The notes under the pieces: model-generated
The model's database searches: none
Seen by the model: only the letters and a program-made list of their open reading frames with translations
What the model was told of the DNA's origin: nothing
Shown: positions 35,883 through 45,392 of the stretch, piece after piece
How the letters are laid out: each line of letters starts with the position of its first letter
Position numbering within the stretch: the stretch's first letter is position 1
NCBI GenBank assembly: GCA_021521415.1
Contig: JAIQDT010002999.1
Span: forward strand, 248,001-312,000
Reading direction: 5' to 3'
Source: Bidens hawaiensis
Lineage: Eukaryota; Streptophyta; Magnoliopsida; Asterales; Asteraceae
Length of the DNA stretch: 64,000 nt
Translations under genes and position numbers: made by a program

Positions 35883-38812
35883 CTACGGATCTTGGACGGA
35901 CACATCTTCGGGTGGAGTGTCTTCTGGAGGAGTAGGAGGAGTGTCTTCTGAGTCTTCATCTAGATATTCTTTTAGGCGCTCCACTCCGTCACTCGCCATA
36001 ACAAACTCTGGGAGCATGTTTTGCAACGGGAATGAGATGTTATCATATTCCTTGATACGCATGTTATATTCCTGAGTAACGTCCAGACCATAGAGCGGAT
36101 GTTCCTCAAAAGAGCGGTTAGTCTGGGCGTACATCATTCCCTCATCGAACCCTGTTACGCGACCGGGTGCGGAAGAGGCCTTGAGCAAAAAAGCAAGGCT
36201 CTCAGCCAGCTCAGGTTCCTCTTTGATATGTTTAATAACCTACCACAACAAGAGAAAACCTGTATTAAAAAAATGACATAACGGCAAGACAATGAGGGAA
36301 CATACCGCAGTAAGACCTTGGCCTAACAACCACCGTCGATCCCTCTGGGCTCGTTCCACCCGTTCCTAGAATTCGCGGAACCCGTCATATATCTTTTGTT
36401 TATCATTAAGATATTCAGCTGCACGGGCTACCACCTCGTCACGAGCCTGCAGAAGAGAGTCGTATGCAACTTGCATCTCAGCAACACTTTTATCCTTAAG
36501 ATCTGCTTGCTCCTTCTGGAACTTCACCTCAGCTTCAAGTTCTTGAATTTTGGCCCCTTGGCGGGTCACTTGGCTTTCTAAAGCTGAGTTGGCTTCAAGC
36601 GCCTTATCCAAGTTCTCCTTTCTTCGTTGAGCATCACCACGAGCAGCTTCAAGAAGAGAATTCTGCCTCTCACAAGCTTCTTTCCATTGACGCGCAACTG
36701 TCGAGTGTCGATCTTTCTCATTTCTCAAAGCAATCTCAGCGTCAGATAGTTTCCATTTTGCTGTGTTAGCCACCGCGCGATGCTCATCAGCTTCTTTTTT
36801 GGCATCCTCAGTAGCTCGGGTCATCTCACCCAGCTTCCCTCCCATCGTACGCCATTCACGCAAAATTTCCTGTCTGCAAGCCAAAGTATTGGCTAGGGAC
36901 GAGGAATAGTCCATATGGATGTCGTGGCGAGAACGTCCACGCTGATGGATTCGTTTTGCAGGCGGTACACAATCGTTAACAAACGTCGCACAGACGTCCG
37001 GATTGGTAAAACGAGACCCATTCATAATATTACAGTGAGAAATAAACATGTTATAATCTTCTCCTGGATTCGACTCCCCGTAATAATCTGAACTTGTAGT
37101 CTGGGGACCTACAGGGGTAGAAGACGACGGATGCGGGACGTCACGAGTTATCACTTCTTCAACGTGTTGAAGAGGATGCTGAAATTGAGAACCTTCCCCT
37201 TCACCCTTGAAGAATGGTGAGGATGAGAAAGAAAAATGCGAAGGAGATTGAGGAGTTGAATACCCCCTTGTCCGCATCAGTTTCCTTCCATTTAGAGCCG
37301 GAAGCATCCCCAACTCCAAACAGGTAATCTAAAGGATCCTCAGCTTCCGGTGGAGGAAGTGGATCCTCTTGGTTCTTCTCAAGCGGAGGAGTTGGCGGCT
37401 TATCTTCCTTCTCTAGAGGAGGAGACGGTAGTTTACCACTCTCAGGTGTTGTAGATGGTAATTTACCCGTGGTAACATTCTCACCAACACCTACAGATGG
37501 ATCTGCACAATCGGAACACACATGAGTACCAGTTGGAATTCAAAAATTCAAAAACAGATATTTTTGTAGCATACCAGCCAGCCCCTTGATGCGCTCGGAA
37601 AGACTGATTTTTTGTTTCTTGGGGCATTGCGTCCTTTGCTTCTTCGTCACTGGCCCTCCCTCAGCGGCAACTGCACGACTCACACCCGTGTCACTTGCCC
37701 GCACGGACCAGTAATCCCTCTTTCGCTCTAAATCTGACAACAAATGCGAAACGGATGAGATTTCAGACAAATCATCCAAAACCTCCGTTTCTTGGGAGAA
37801 TGATTCGTCACTTGAGGAAAGAATGATGATCACCCCATCAGAAGTAAAAACATTGAGCGGATGAGGGTTAAGGATATACGCACCTGAAAGGTGAATGGCT
37901 TCCAAAGCCATTAGCTCAGCGCGTACCCTGGTGGGAAAAAGAAAGAACTTCTCGGTCCTCTCAAGGACGGGTAACTCTTTGGCGTCACGAATACGCTTTC
38001 CTGTACACCCTCTATTCTCAAAAAGGGCATTTACAATCGGTCCCTCGCCTGAAAACCACACGAAAGAAAGTTAGCCAACCGATTTCACATATAGTTAGAA
38101 AAAAGGTAAGGAGGTATATCTTACGTTCATTCAAGCCCATGAAGACAGGCTCCAAATCTGGATATGGCCACAGGCGTCTCATGCCCACCCACACTAGGGC
38201 TTCCTTCTGTAACGCCCGCATGGGAGATGGTTCTGAAATTAAGATGCGGAACCATTCCTTGCCCTCATGGGCAGACGTAACAACCTCGGGCAGTGCCTCA
38301 TTAGCCGGACGACGAACCATAGCATCTGGCACGACGTCCTCAGAAATCCAAAAAAACTTGACATGCCAGTTCTTAGAACCTCCCTCGGTCACCTGGCCAA
38401 TAACCCTTTCGGCTATTGGCTGACATTTGAACCAACCACCACGGTTGGCCATCCGATAAAAAACTGGAAATCGATCGACCCGGGGCAGCATCCCACGCGC
38501 TGTACACACAAACTCGAAGTGACGAATCTGCATAACGGTACGAGAATGTAACTGGAATAAATGAATCCCATAGGCGGTTAAGATCTTCATGAAAAACTTG
38601 GTTAATGAAAACCGAAAGTTTCCACGAGTAAAGTAATCAGCATATACGGCCATCTTGCATATCGGAGGCAGACTGGCAACAAATCCAACAGTGGGAAACT
38701 CGGGTTCCCACTCGGGTGGAATGCCATATGTACGAATCAATTCTTCATACTCAGATCGATCCCAACCAACTTCCATCTCGTCAATACTTGGAGTTAACGA
38801 TTGACTAGCCAT
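35883..38812 (-). CDS. Antisense gene A of the Tat element (PF04195-type N-domain, coiled coil)
   Basis: This is the upstream member of a tandem pair on the strand opposite gag-pol. Exon 1 (38812-38125) encodes about 229 residues with FTRGNFRFSLTKFF, MQIRHFEFVCTARGM, FFWISEDVVP and RLWPYPDLEPV, matching gene B at about 40-45% by eye. Donor GTAAGA and acceptor GGTTTTCAG lead to exon 2 (from 38048), in the same phase as gene B. A Pro/Glu-rich middle follows (PLEKEDKPPTPPLEK), then a coiled coil at 36850-36370 (KLSDAEIALRNEKDR, NSALESQVTRQGAKIQ). The last exon (about 36235-35883) has LLKASSAPGRVTGF, parallel to gene B, and an acidic end. One in-frame stop at 36366 and a frame change near 37200-37320 mark decay or a missed intron. 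Function unknown. Confidence 0.72.
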
Positions 38813-38947
38813 CGGTTCAGTAAGAAATGGAAAGCAACGAGCAATTTTAAAGGAATTGAATGGTCAATCGAAAGCTTAAGGAAGAAAAACTAAGAAGATA
38901 CTCAGTAAACAAAGGCGATAAAGTTTCGAAATAAAGATCACTTCCCC

Positions 38948-38955
38948 TATTTATA
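38948..38955 (-). promoter_or_regulatory. TATA box of antisense gene A
   Basis: TATAAATA (minus strand) followed by GGGGAAGTG, 136 bp upstream of the gene A ATG. The promoter lies inside the element, between the gene and the polypurine tract of the 3' LTR, and points toward pol. Confidence 0.65.
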
Positions 38956-39270
38956 CCCATCGCAATTAATGTGATGGGATATGAACAGGGGAAAGAGAAA
39001 CCATTGTCCAATTAACCGACGACACGTCACGCGGAAAATTCGAAAAAGAGAAAAAGGTGCACGGTCGGGTACAGTGACAGCTGGCATAAACGTCCCATCA
39101 CCTGCCCACGCACCTGCGAGTGGTCAACTTGTCCTTTTCATAATTATCCACAGTTCCAACAGAAAATATCTCTACCAACTTGCAAAATTCAAAAACCCCC
39201 AAATGTCTTAAGTCCAAAATTTCACCCGCATAAAAACTTCACGCGGAAGAAACACTGGACAGGGTGGACT
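38956..39270 (+). other. Spacer and polypurine tract before the Tat 3' LTR
   Basis: No sense gene is seen. The last bases, GGACAGGGTGGACT at 39257-39270, are purine-rich and adjoin the LTR start, as expected for the primer of plus-strand DNA synthesis. The region upstream would carry the distal promoter of antisense gene A. Confidence 0.6.
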
Positions 39271-39808
39271 TATAGAGGTAGAGTACCAAAAATACCCAAA
39301 TACCCTCAAATACCACCCGCGGGTCAACAAGAAACCTCCTTCAAGTCACCCGCGGGACATATGGGTCAACCCGCATGAACCTTTAGAGGAAGGACATTCC
39401 CACATCGTGCGGAAGCACTCAGGCACCCTCATACGTCATCCGCATGGTAGCACATCTACCCGCCAAAGTGACCGGGAGGCGATGCCAACGAGACAGCTGT
39501 AATTAACTAACTACCTTCTAGAAGAACTACCAAGATTGTTACTTGGAGAATACGTAACCCGTCGGCCAATGAATGAAGGACACTTGGCTAGGTTGTTATA
39601 ACCATGCACATGGCCAGGGAATAACTCGTCCTATCATGGATCAACACGTGTCTGGGTTGTTATACCCATGCACATGCAACGTATAGCCTAACCTATCGTA
39701 TGAAGGCACGTGTCCAGGTGGTTACGAAAGCATCTTCTAGAATGAGACAGCTGGCCCTATCATATTCCCTCACTTTTCAGCTATAAATACTCTCTCAATC
39801 CCCATGAG
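39271..39808 (+). repeat. 3' LTR of the Tat element, truncated
   Basis: These 538 bp align with 23913-24450 of the 5' LTR, with about 27 differences by eye. It stops at CCCCATGAG, shortly after the TATAAATA box, and goes straight into direct repeat A (AGATCCTGG). The missing 267 bp include the R/U5 part. The junction shares AG with both parents, a two-base microhomology. Confidence 0.88.
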
Positions 39809-40092
39809 ATCCTGGTCTTCCTTCATTGAGCCATCCATATCATCCCAAAATGTTATATGTTGAGATCAAACCTGGTTTTTTATTAAAAAAACTCAGGCTT
39901 TTTACTACTACCAAAACTCTTGTTTTTAAGCAACCAATTTAAAATCTTAATAAAAAGAAACTCTTTGTTAACATATAATGGTTTTTTACCCAAATTGTCT
40001 CGTTTTGTGTTGAGATGGAACAACCCCAAGTTTTGGGGGTTATAAAGTTACACACAACACAAAAATAAATAACTAAAACACGTCTTCCTATT
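39807..40092 (+). repeat. Direct repeat A, right copy
   Basis: Second copy of 23625-23912. It ends CGTCTTCCTATT and then continues into CTATTCATTCC and the 5' region of the transporter gene, so it shows what the target looked like before the Tat element inserted. Confidence 0.88.
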
Positions 40093-40311
40093 CTATTCAT
40101 TCCTCGTCAACCCAACCGAAGAAAGGGTGAAGAAATCCATCCAGATAATAATAATTATAATAAATTACAAAGTTTTGTTTTCTTCCTTTTAACTGCAGCT
40201 AGCTAATAATTTCAGCATTCAAATCTCCAAGAATTAATTGATACAAGCTCAGATCAGCCCCCCCAACAAAACCCATTTGACACAAGCTCAGATCTTTGTG
40301 GGTGTGTTTTG
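40093..40311 (+). promoter_or_regulatory. 5' region of the transporter gene
   Basis: Only 219 bp separate direct repeat A from the transporter ATG. The stretch holds an ATAATAATAATTATAATAA run and a doubled ACAAGCTCAGATC motif (about 40243 and 40282) that is probably 5' UTR. I see no clear TATA box. More distal promoter parts may lie in repeat A or have been displaced by the Tat element. Confidence 0.4.
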
Positions 40312-42064
40312 ATGGGGTGGAGGTATCAAGCTGGGTTGCTTATGATTGGAACTGTTGTTGTCATATGGGTTTTCTCTGCAGAAGTCACACAGGTCAAACT
40401 CTCTCCATTTTTAACTTGGATCTGATATTTATTATCACAAATGCTTTTGTTATGTTCTGGGTTTGAACTTTTTGCTAGATCACATGAGTTGGTTGGAGGG
40501 TATTTGGTGGCTTACCAATACCATGTAATTAGGGAATGAATAACCATTCTGTTTTGGTTTAACATCAATTGCCTTTTTTCTTTTACTTCAATATCATACC
40601 ATGAATTTTGTGGTTTGATGAGTAATATTACCTTGAATAAGGCAAATCAGTTTATGATATACATTTACCTTGATACTCGGTTTCCTACAACTTTTCACCA
40701 AATATTATAAAAAATCATAGATCACCACTCAAAACTGATTTGCAACTTCGGTCACAATAATCCTTACACAATCGCACATCCAAACACCCCTTTTGTTCTG
40801 TCTTATCAACCAAAACCTTGGTTTAAGAGTTTAATAAGGTTCAAATGGTAAAAACATTATGTTATTTAAGAGTGTCACTAATACCGCTTGTCATAGTATA
40901 GTTTTGCACGCTATGATCATTCTACTCGTTTCACTCTTCTTTGATTTGTTGTGCGGGATTGTTATGCTATATTAAGTTACATATCATTTTTCATACTGAA
41001 CCCCAAGCTAAACTGACTCATTCGCCGTTATAAGTTACTGATGGGATTGGCTTTCGTCTTGAGGATTCCTCTCACCTAACATTTAGTACCAATAAAGTGA
41101 TTATTTTTTAAACAAGTTTTGATTATTTTTATACATTATAAACAGGGAATTTTCACAGACTATAAACAACCATTTGCGGTGACATATCTTGGAGCTTCTT
41201 TGATGGTAATTTACCTCCCCATCGCGTTCATTAAAGATTGGATTTATAAGTTAATCAAGAAAGGAAAAAATCAACCCTCCGTTGGTTTGAACTCCCCTCT
41301 TAAGTACATTGGTGGGCCCACAATGTTTGAAATGGAAGTTGAAGGGTCATCATTAAGTCGAAAAGGTAGCGATCAAGACATATCTAACCAAGAAGAAGGA
41401 AACGCGTTGGTCCCAAAAATAAACAATGATAGTTTGTCATTAAAACATGAGGTTACAACACGCGAGGTTGCCACTTATGGATTCTATATTGCGCCTATTT
41501 GGTTTGTCACAGAGGTAACTATTCAGTTTGTTAGGGGTAAATTTGTCATTTCTCATCAAACTCATTTTTGAAATTGTTATGTGACCAGTATTTATCGAAT
41601 GCTGCACTTGCACGTACAAGTGTTGCTAGTACGACAGTGCTGTCATCAACTTCAGGGCTGTTTACACTGTTCATTGGTGCGTTTTTGGGCCAAGATTCGT
41701 TAAATGCGACGAAAGTCGTTGCGGTTTTTGTCAGCATGGCGGGTGTTGCAATGACCACTATGGGGAAAACTTGGGCTGCAGATGAAGTGACCACAACTTC
41801 CTCTTCGTAAGTCCCTATTCGATCACTTCGTAACTGTTAGATGTTTTAGGGTTAGGGTTTTGTTCTGTGTGTATATATACATTGTGTGATACAAAGTAGG
41901 GTTTTCATCAATTTATGGAATGTTTCAGGTCATTGACTGACATATAGTTGAAATTTTTGTCTCTTAAAGAAATGGTGACCACTCTTATGTTGGCGATCTG
42001 TTCGGGCTTTGCTCTGCTATGTCATATGGGCTTTTTACCGGTTAGTACCATGTTTTTCAACTTA

Positions 42065-42104
<40 letters not shown>

Positions 42105-42887
42105 GTATTACAAGTGAACAAATTTATGAACCCTATTTCAGTGCTTCTTAAGAAGTTTTCCGGGGAGGAAGGAGAGCGTGTAGATGTGCAAAAGCTGTTT
42201 GGATATATTGGTTTATTTACTCTCGTGACTCTATGGTGGCTCGGTAAGGCTGCACTTCTAATTGTTAGCAAAAATATATATTTATTGTGGGATTTTATTT
42301 ATAATATTATAATGGGGATTTTGTTTTGTTATTTCAGTTTGGCCCCTAACGGCGTTAGGGATTGAACCAAAGTTTAAGATTCCTCACTCAGCTAAAATGG
42401 ATGAAGTAGTTATTGCCAATGGACTTGTTGGAAGTGTTCTTTCAGATTACTTTTGGTATGTTATAAATTATATGGCTTTTTTTTGCGATTAATATCATCA
42501 GTTTGAGATAATTTAATTTTGTGTTTGTAGGGCATTATGTGTTGTTTGGACGACTCCATTGGTTGCCACCTTGGGCATGTCGTTGACTATTCCGCTTGCA
42601 ATGGTGGCAGATATGATGATCCATGGCCGCCATTATTCCGCCGTTTACATTCTTGGTTCTGTTCAGGTAATATTTATTAACTGTTGATTATTTAACTTCT
42701 TTAAATAATGGATTTCATGGTACTTTAGGTAGAATTTTGACTTTTGATGTCAAACTTGGTGACTTCTAAACTTGATTCTTTTTTGTAAAAAATCTAAAGA
42801 GTTGAGGGTATTATGATTTGACAGGTATTTGCTGGTTTTGTGATTGCTAATCTTCCTGATAAAGTTTCCAAGAAGATCGGGTTTTAG
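40312..42887 (+). CDS. EamA/SLC35F-type membrane transporter, 8 exons, 385 aa
   Basis: Exons 40312-40392, 41146-41514, 41589-41806, 41970-42040, 42142-42243, 42338-42455, 42531-42666 and 42825-42887 join in frame, all with GT donors and AG acceptors, to a 385-residue protein ending KVSKKIGF. It is a multi-pass membrane protein of the drug/metabolite transporter superfamily, like plant EamA proteins related to human SLC35F5 and yeast Thi74. Helices include [15 protein letters not shown] (residues 9-23), [89 protein letters not shown] and [11 protein letters not shown] loop near residues 60-130 is hydrophilic and Ser-rich. The [20 protein letters not shown] stretch is the conserved family core. 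The substrate cannot be told from sequence. All exons look intact; intron 4 holds a (TTA)n run at 42066-42109. Confidence 0.92.
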
Positions 42888-43640
42888 CAAGAAACAGATT
42901 CTACAATTCAAATACTGGATTCTGAAACCACTGATGATGGAAGGAACAGTTGTATCATTTGAGATTTGATTGCTTAACAATGAATGGTTGGCGCGAGTTG
43001 AAAACTGTGATATATTTTGTTTTGTTTTGTTTTCAGTTTTGTGTTATTTGTTAGGACATGCAAAGCAAGGTTGGTAGATAATTTCCAAACATGTTAATAT
43101 CAGATGTCTTGATTTGTTGTCTCTTCTTATTGTGTTATCAGATGTCTTAATATAAACTCATGTCAAAGAGTCTAGTTAATTAATTATCTTCCAAATTAAT
43201 TATTTTGCATATAATGCAAGTCTAGTTAATATTTTGGTTACTTAACCTTTTGGTTACTTAGACTGAACATAATGAGCGAATAACCCTTAAAATAAAAGTG
43301 CATTGTATTCTATTGTTAACAACTTTTGATATTATAATAATATCAAACTCGTATAAATTCGTAGCACTTTTATTGCTTCCGTTTCAGTCGCAAACCTCCT
43401 CCCTCCTCCAAGGACAGTTGATGTGGACTAACTTTTCTTTCAACTAAGTGAGGGCCGTCATCCTTTTCTTTCAACTAAGCGTCACGTTAGGTCACGCCAC
43501 ATATCTTATACATTGCTGATTCATCTTCTGTTGCCTGAATGAAGCCAACACTTTTCTAATAGTATAGAAAACCCAAAATGGTTAGGTTAAATGGCCGATT
43601 AAACCGCAAAATTTCTAGAAATAAAATAAAATAGAAAACA
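42888..43640. other. 3' flank of the transporter gene and intergenic DNA
   Basis: The start is probably the transporter 3' UTR (TTTTGTTTTGTTTTG run at 43016). The rest is AT-rich; no gene seen. ATCAGATGTCTTRAT occurs twice (about 43100 and 43138). Confidence 0.5.
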
Positions 43641-43713
43641 TGGAGATGCGGGGGATCGAACCCCATGCGTCTCGCATGCAAAGCGAGCGCTCTACAATTT
43701 GAGTTACACCACC
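43641..43713 (-). tRNA. tRNA-Ala (UGC)-like gene, probably decayed
   Basis: On the minus strand the 73-nt sequence has the anticodon arm CTCGCTTTGCATGCGAG with anticodon TGC, a perfect B box GGTTCGATCCC and a T-arm closed by GGGG/CCCC. The D-arm is altered: AACTCAAATTGTAGAGC lacks the GG of the D-loop and the usual TAGCTCAG A box. The acceptor stem GGTGGTG/CATCTCC has one T-T mismatch. This looks like a real tRNA-Ala that has begun to decay. Confidence 0.7.
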
Positions 43714-43873
43714 GGATGAGAAGAATCTCCAACAAAATCATATTATGAATGAATGAATGAATACAACAACATGTCAAGACCGCTTTCTAGCCTCCCGTTA
43801 TCATTTATGATCCTCTTCCTCTATCCAAAGCACAAATAATAATAATAATAATAATCGTGGTAGGTGAAGGAAC

Positions 43874-45359
43874 ATGGCGTTGTTGAATATTTACAAACTC
43901 CCCTCATTGTTACGAATTCAATCTCGTAGTAAACTCAACAAAACCATCATCAGGTGTCATTCTCCGTCAACATCCTCCAGTTCACCAGACAAAACCATTG
44001 GTAAACCACACCAAGTGTTGTGGCTGTATAACACGATGAGCAAAGAGAAGGAAATGTTTAAACCTAAGGTGGATGGTAAAGTTGGGATGTATGTTTGCGG
44101 TGTCACTGCCTATGATTTAAGTCACATTGGTCACGCTAGGGTTTACGTCTCCTTCGATATCCTCTTCAGGTCTCTTCTATTCCTTACTTTATTTATTGAT
44201 TCATTTCATTTTCATCTGCTAATCAGGAGGTAACTTTCTTTTCTATTTGTGGACACTTTGGCAGATATCTACAGTTCATGGGATATGAAGTCAATTATGT
44301 TCGCAACTTTACCGATGTTGATGATAAGGTAACTCACATTTGCATTCATATTAAATAAGATGTGGTTAACTTTACCGATGTTATATATGCATTACTTATT
44401 GCAATTTCCATATCCTGTAGATAATTGCTAGGGCAGTTCAATTAGGAGAGGATCCAATCAGCTTAAGCAGGCGCTTCTGTCAAGAGTTTCATAAAGATAT
44501 GGGATTTCTTCACTGCTTACGTCCAACCGTTGAACCTCGTGTTTCTGACCATATGCCTCAAATCATTGATATGATCAAACAAGTATGCTTCTTAACCATT
44601 ACCAGAACTTCAACTTTCCAATTTCTTTGTTTAAACTTTGACTTAAACATCCATTCCAGATTCTTGACAATGGACGCGCTTACAGAGTTGAAGGCGATGT
44701 ATACTTTTCTGTTGACGAGTTTCCTGAATACGGACGACTTTCTGGCCGAAAGTTAGAAGATAATCGAGCTGGTGAGCGTGTAGCAGTTGACTCAAGAAAA
44801 AGAAATCCAGCTGACTTTGCTCTATGGAAAGTAAGATTTTGATTCAATAAAAAAGGATTCAACATGTATTAAACCTATATGCGTTGTGGTGAGCTAAACC
44901 ACGAAAAACGCAACGTACCCGAAACTTTATTAGATAAAATCAGGACCTTTACGTGAACCCACCCCTTGCATTGCGTCTATTTATACAGCTTCAACAATGT
45001 GTACATCAGTGCGTAGACTACTTGCACATTATCACGCGCAACTCTGTTTTAAAAGAAACTTACATCAAAACGTAGACAGAAATAAGCACATGGCAACGGT
45101 GTATTTGGAATTTTATAAAACATCAGATTTTTCAAAAGTTGACGGAAAACCAAAAAGAAAAAGAAAAGCCTATAAAAAGGACACTTGTCAACCTATGATT
45201 TGCCAAAAAAGGAAAAAAGAAAATGTCCAGGGTCTAAATGGTAGGTTTGATTAAAGTGGAGGGGTATGTTTTGTAATTATTATAGGAGCTAAAACTGTAA
45301 CTTTGAAAAACTTGAATTATGTTCTTGTAACTTAAAGTGGAGGGGTATCTTTGTAATTT

Positions 45360-45392
<33 letters not shown>

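Larger units (their letters stand above)
23913..39808 (+). mobile_element. Tat-lineage Ty3/gypsy retrotransposon (Retand-like) with antisense genes
   Basis: This element of about 15.9 kb (13.9 kb without the solo LTR at 30047-32088) has a 5' LTR, decayed gag and pol in gypsy order, and a second RNase H domain before integrase, which marks the Tat lineage. A 6.8-kb region follows with two genes on the opposite strand, then a polypurine tract and a 3' LTR missing its last third. The two LTRs differ at roughly 5% of sites over the shared 538 bp, mostly by transitions, so the insertion is older than Tekay copy 2. Retand-like elements of other plants are known to carry one antisense ORF here; two in tandem is unusual. 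Confidence 0.92.

Noticed and set aside
32717..38812. Reading the two antisense genes as host genes captured by the element
   Set aside because: Retand-like elements are known to carry antisense ORFs of this type in this place, so they are better read as element genes.
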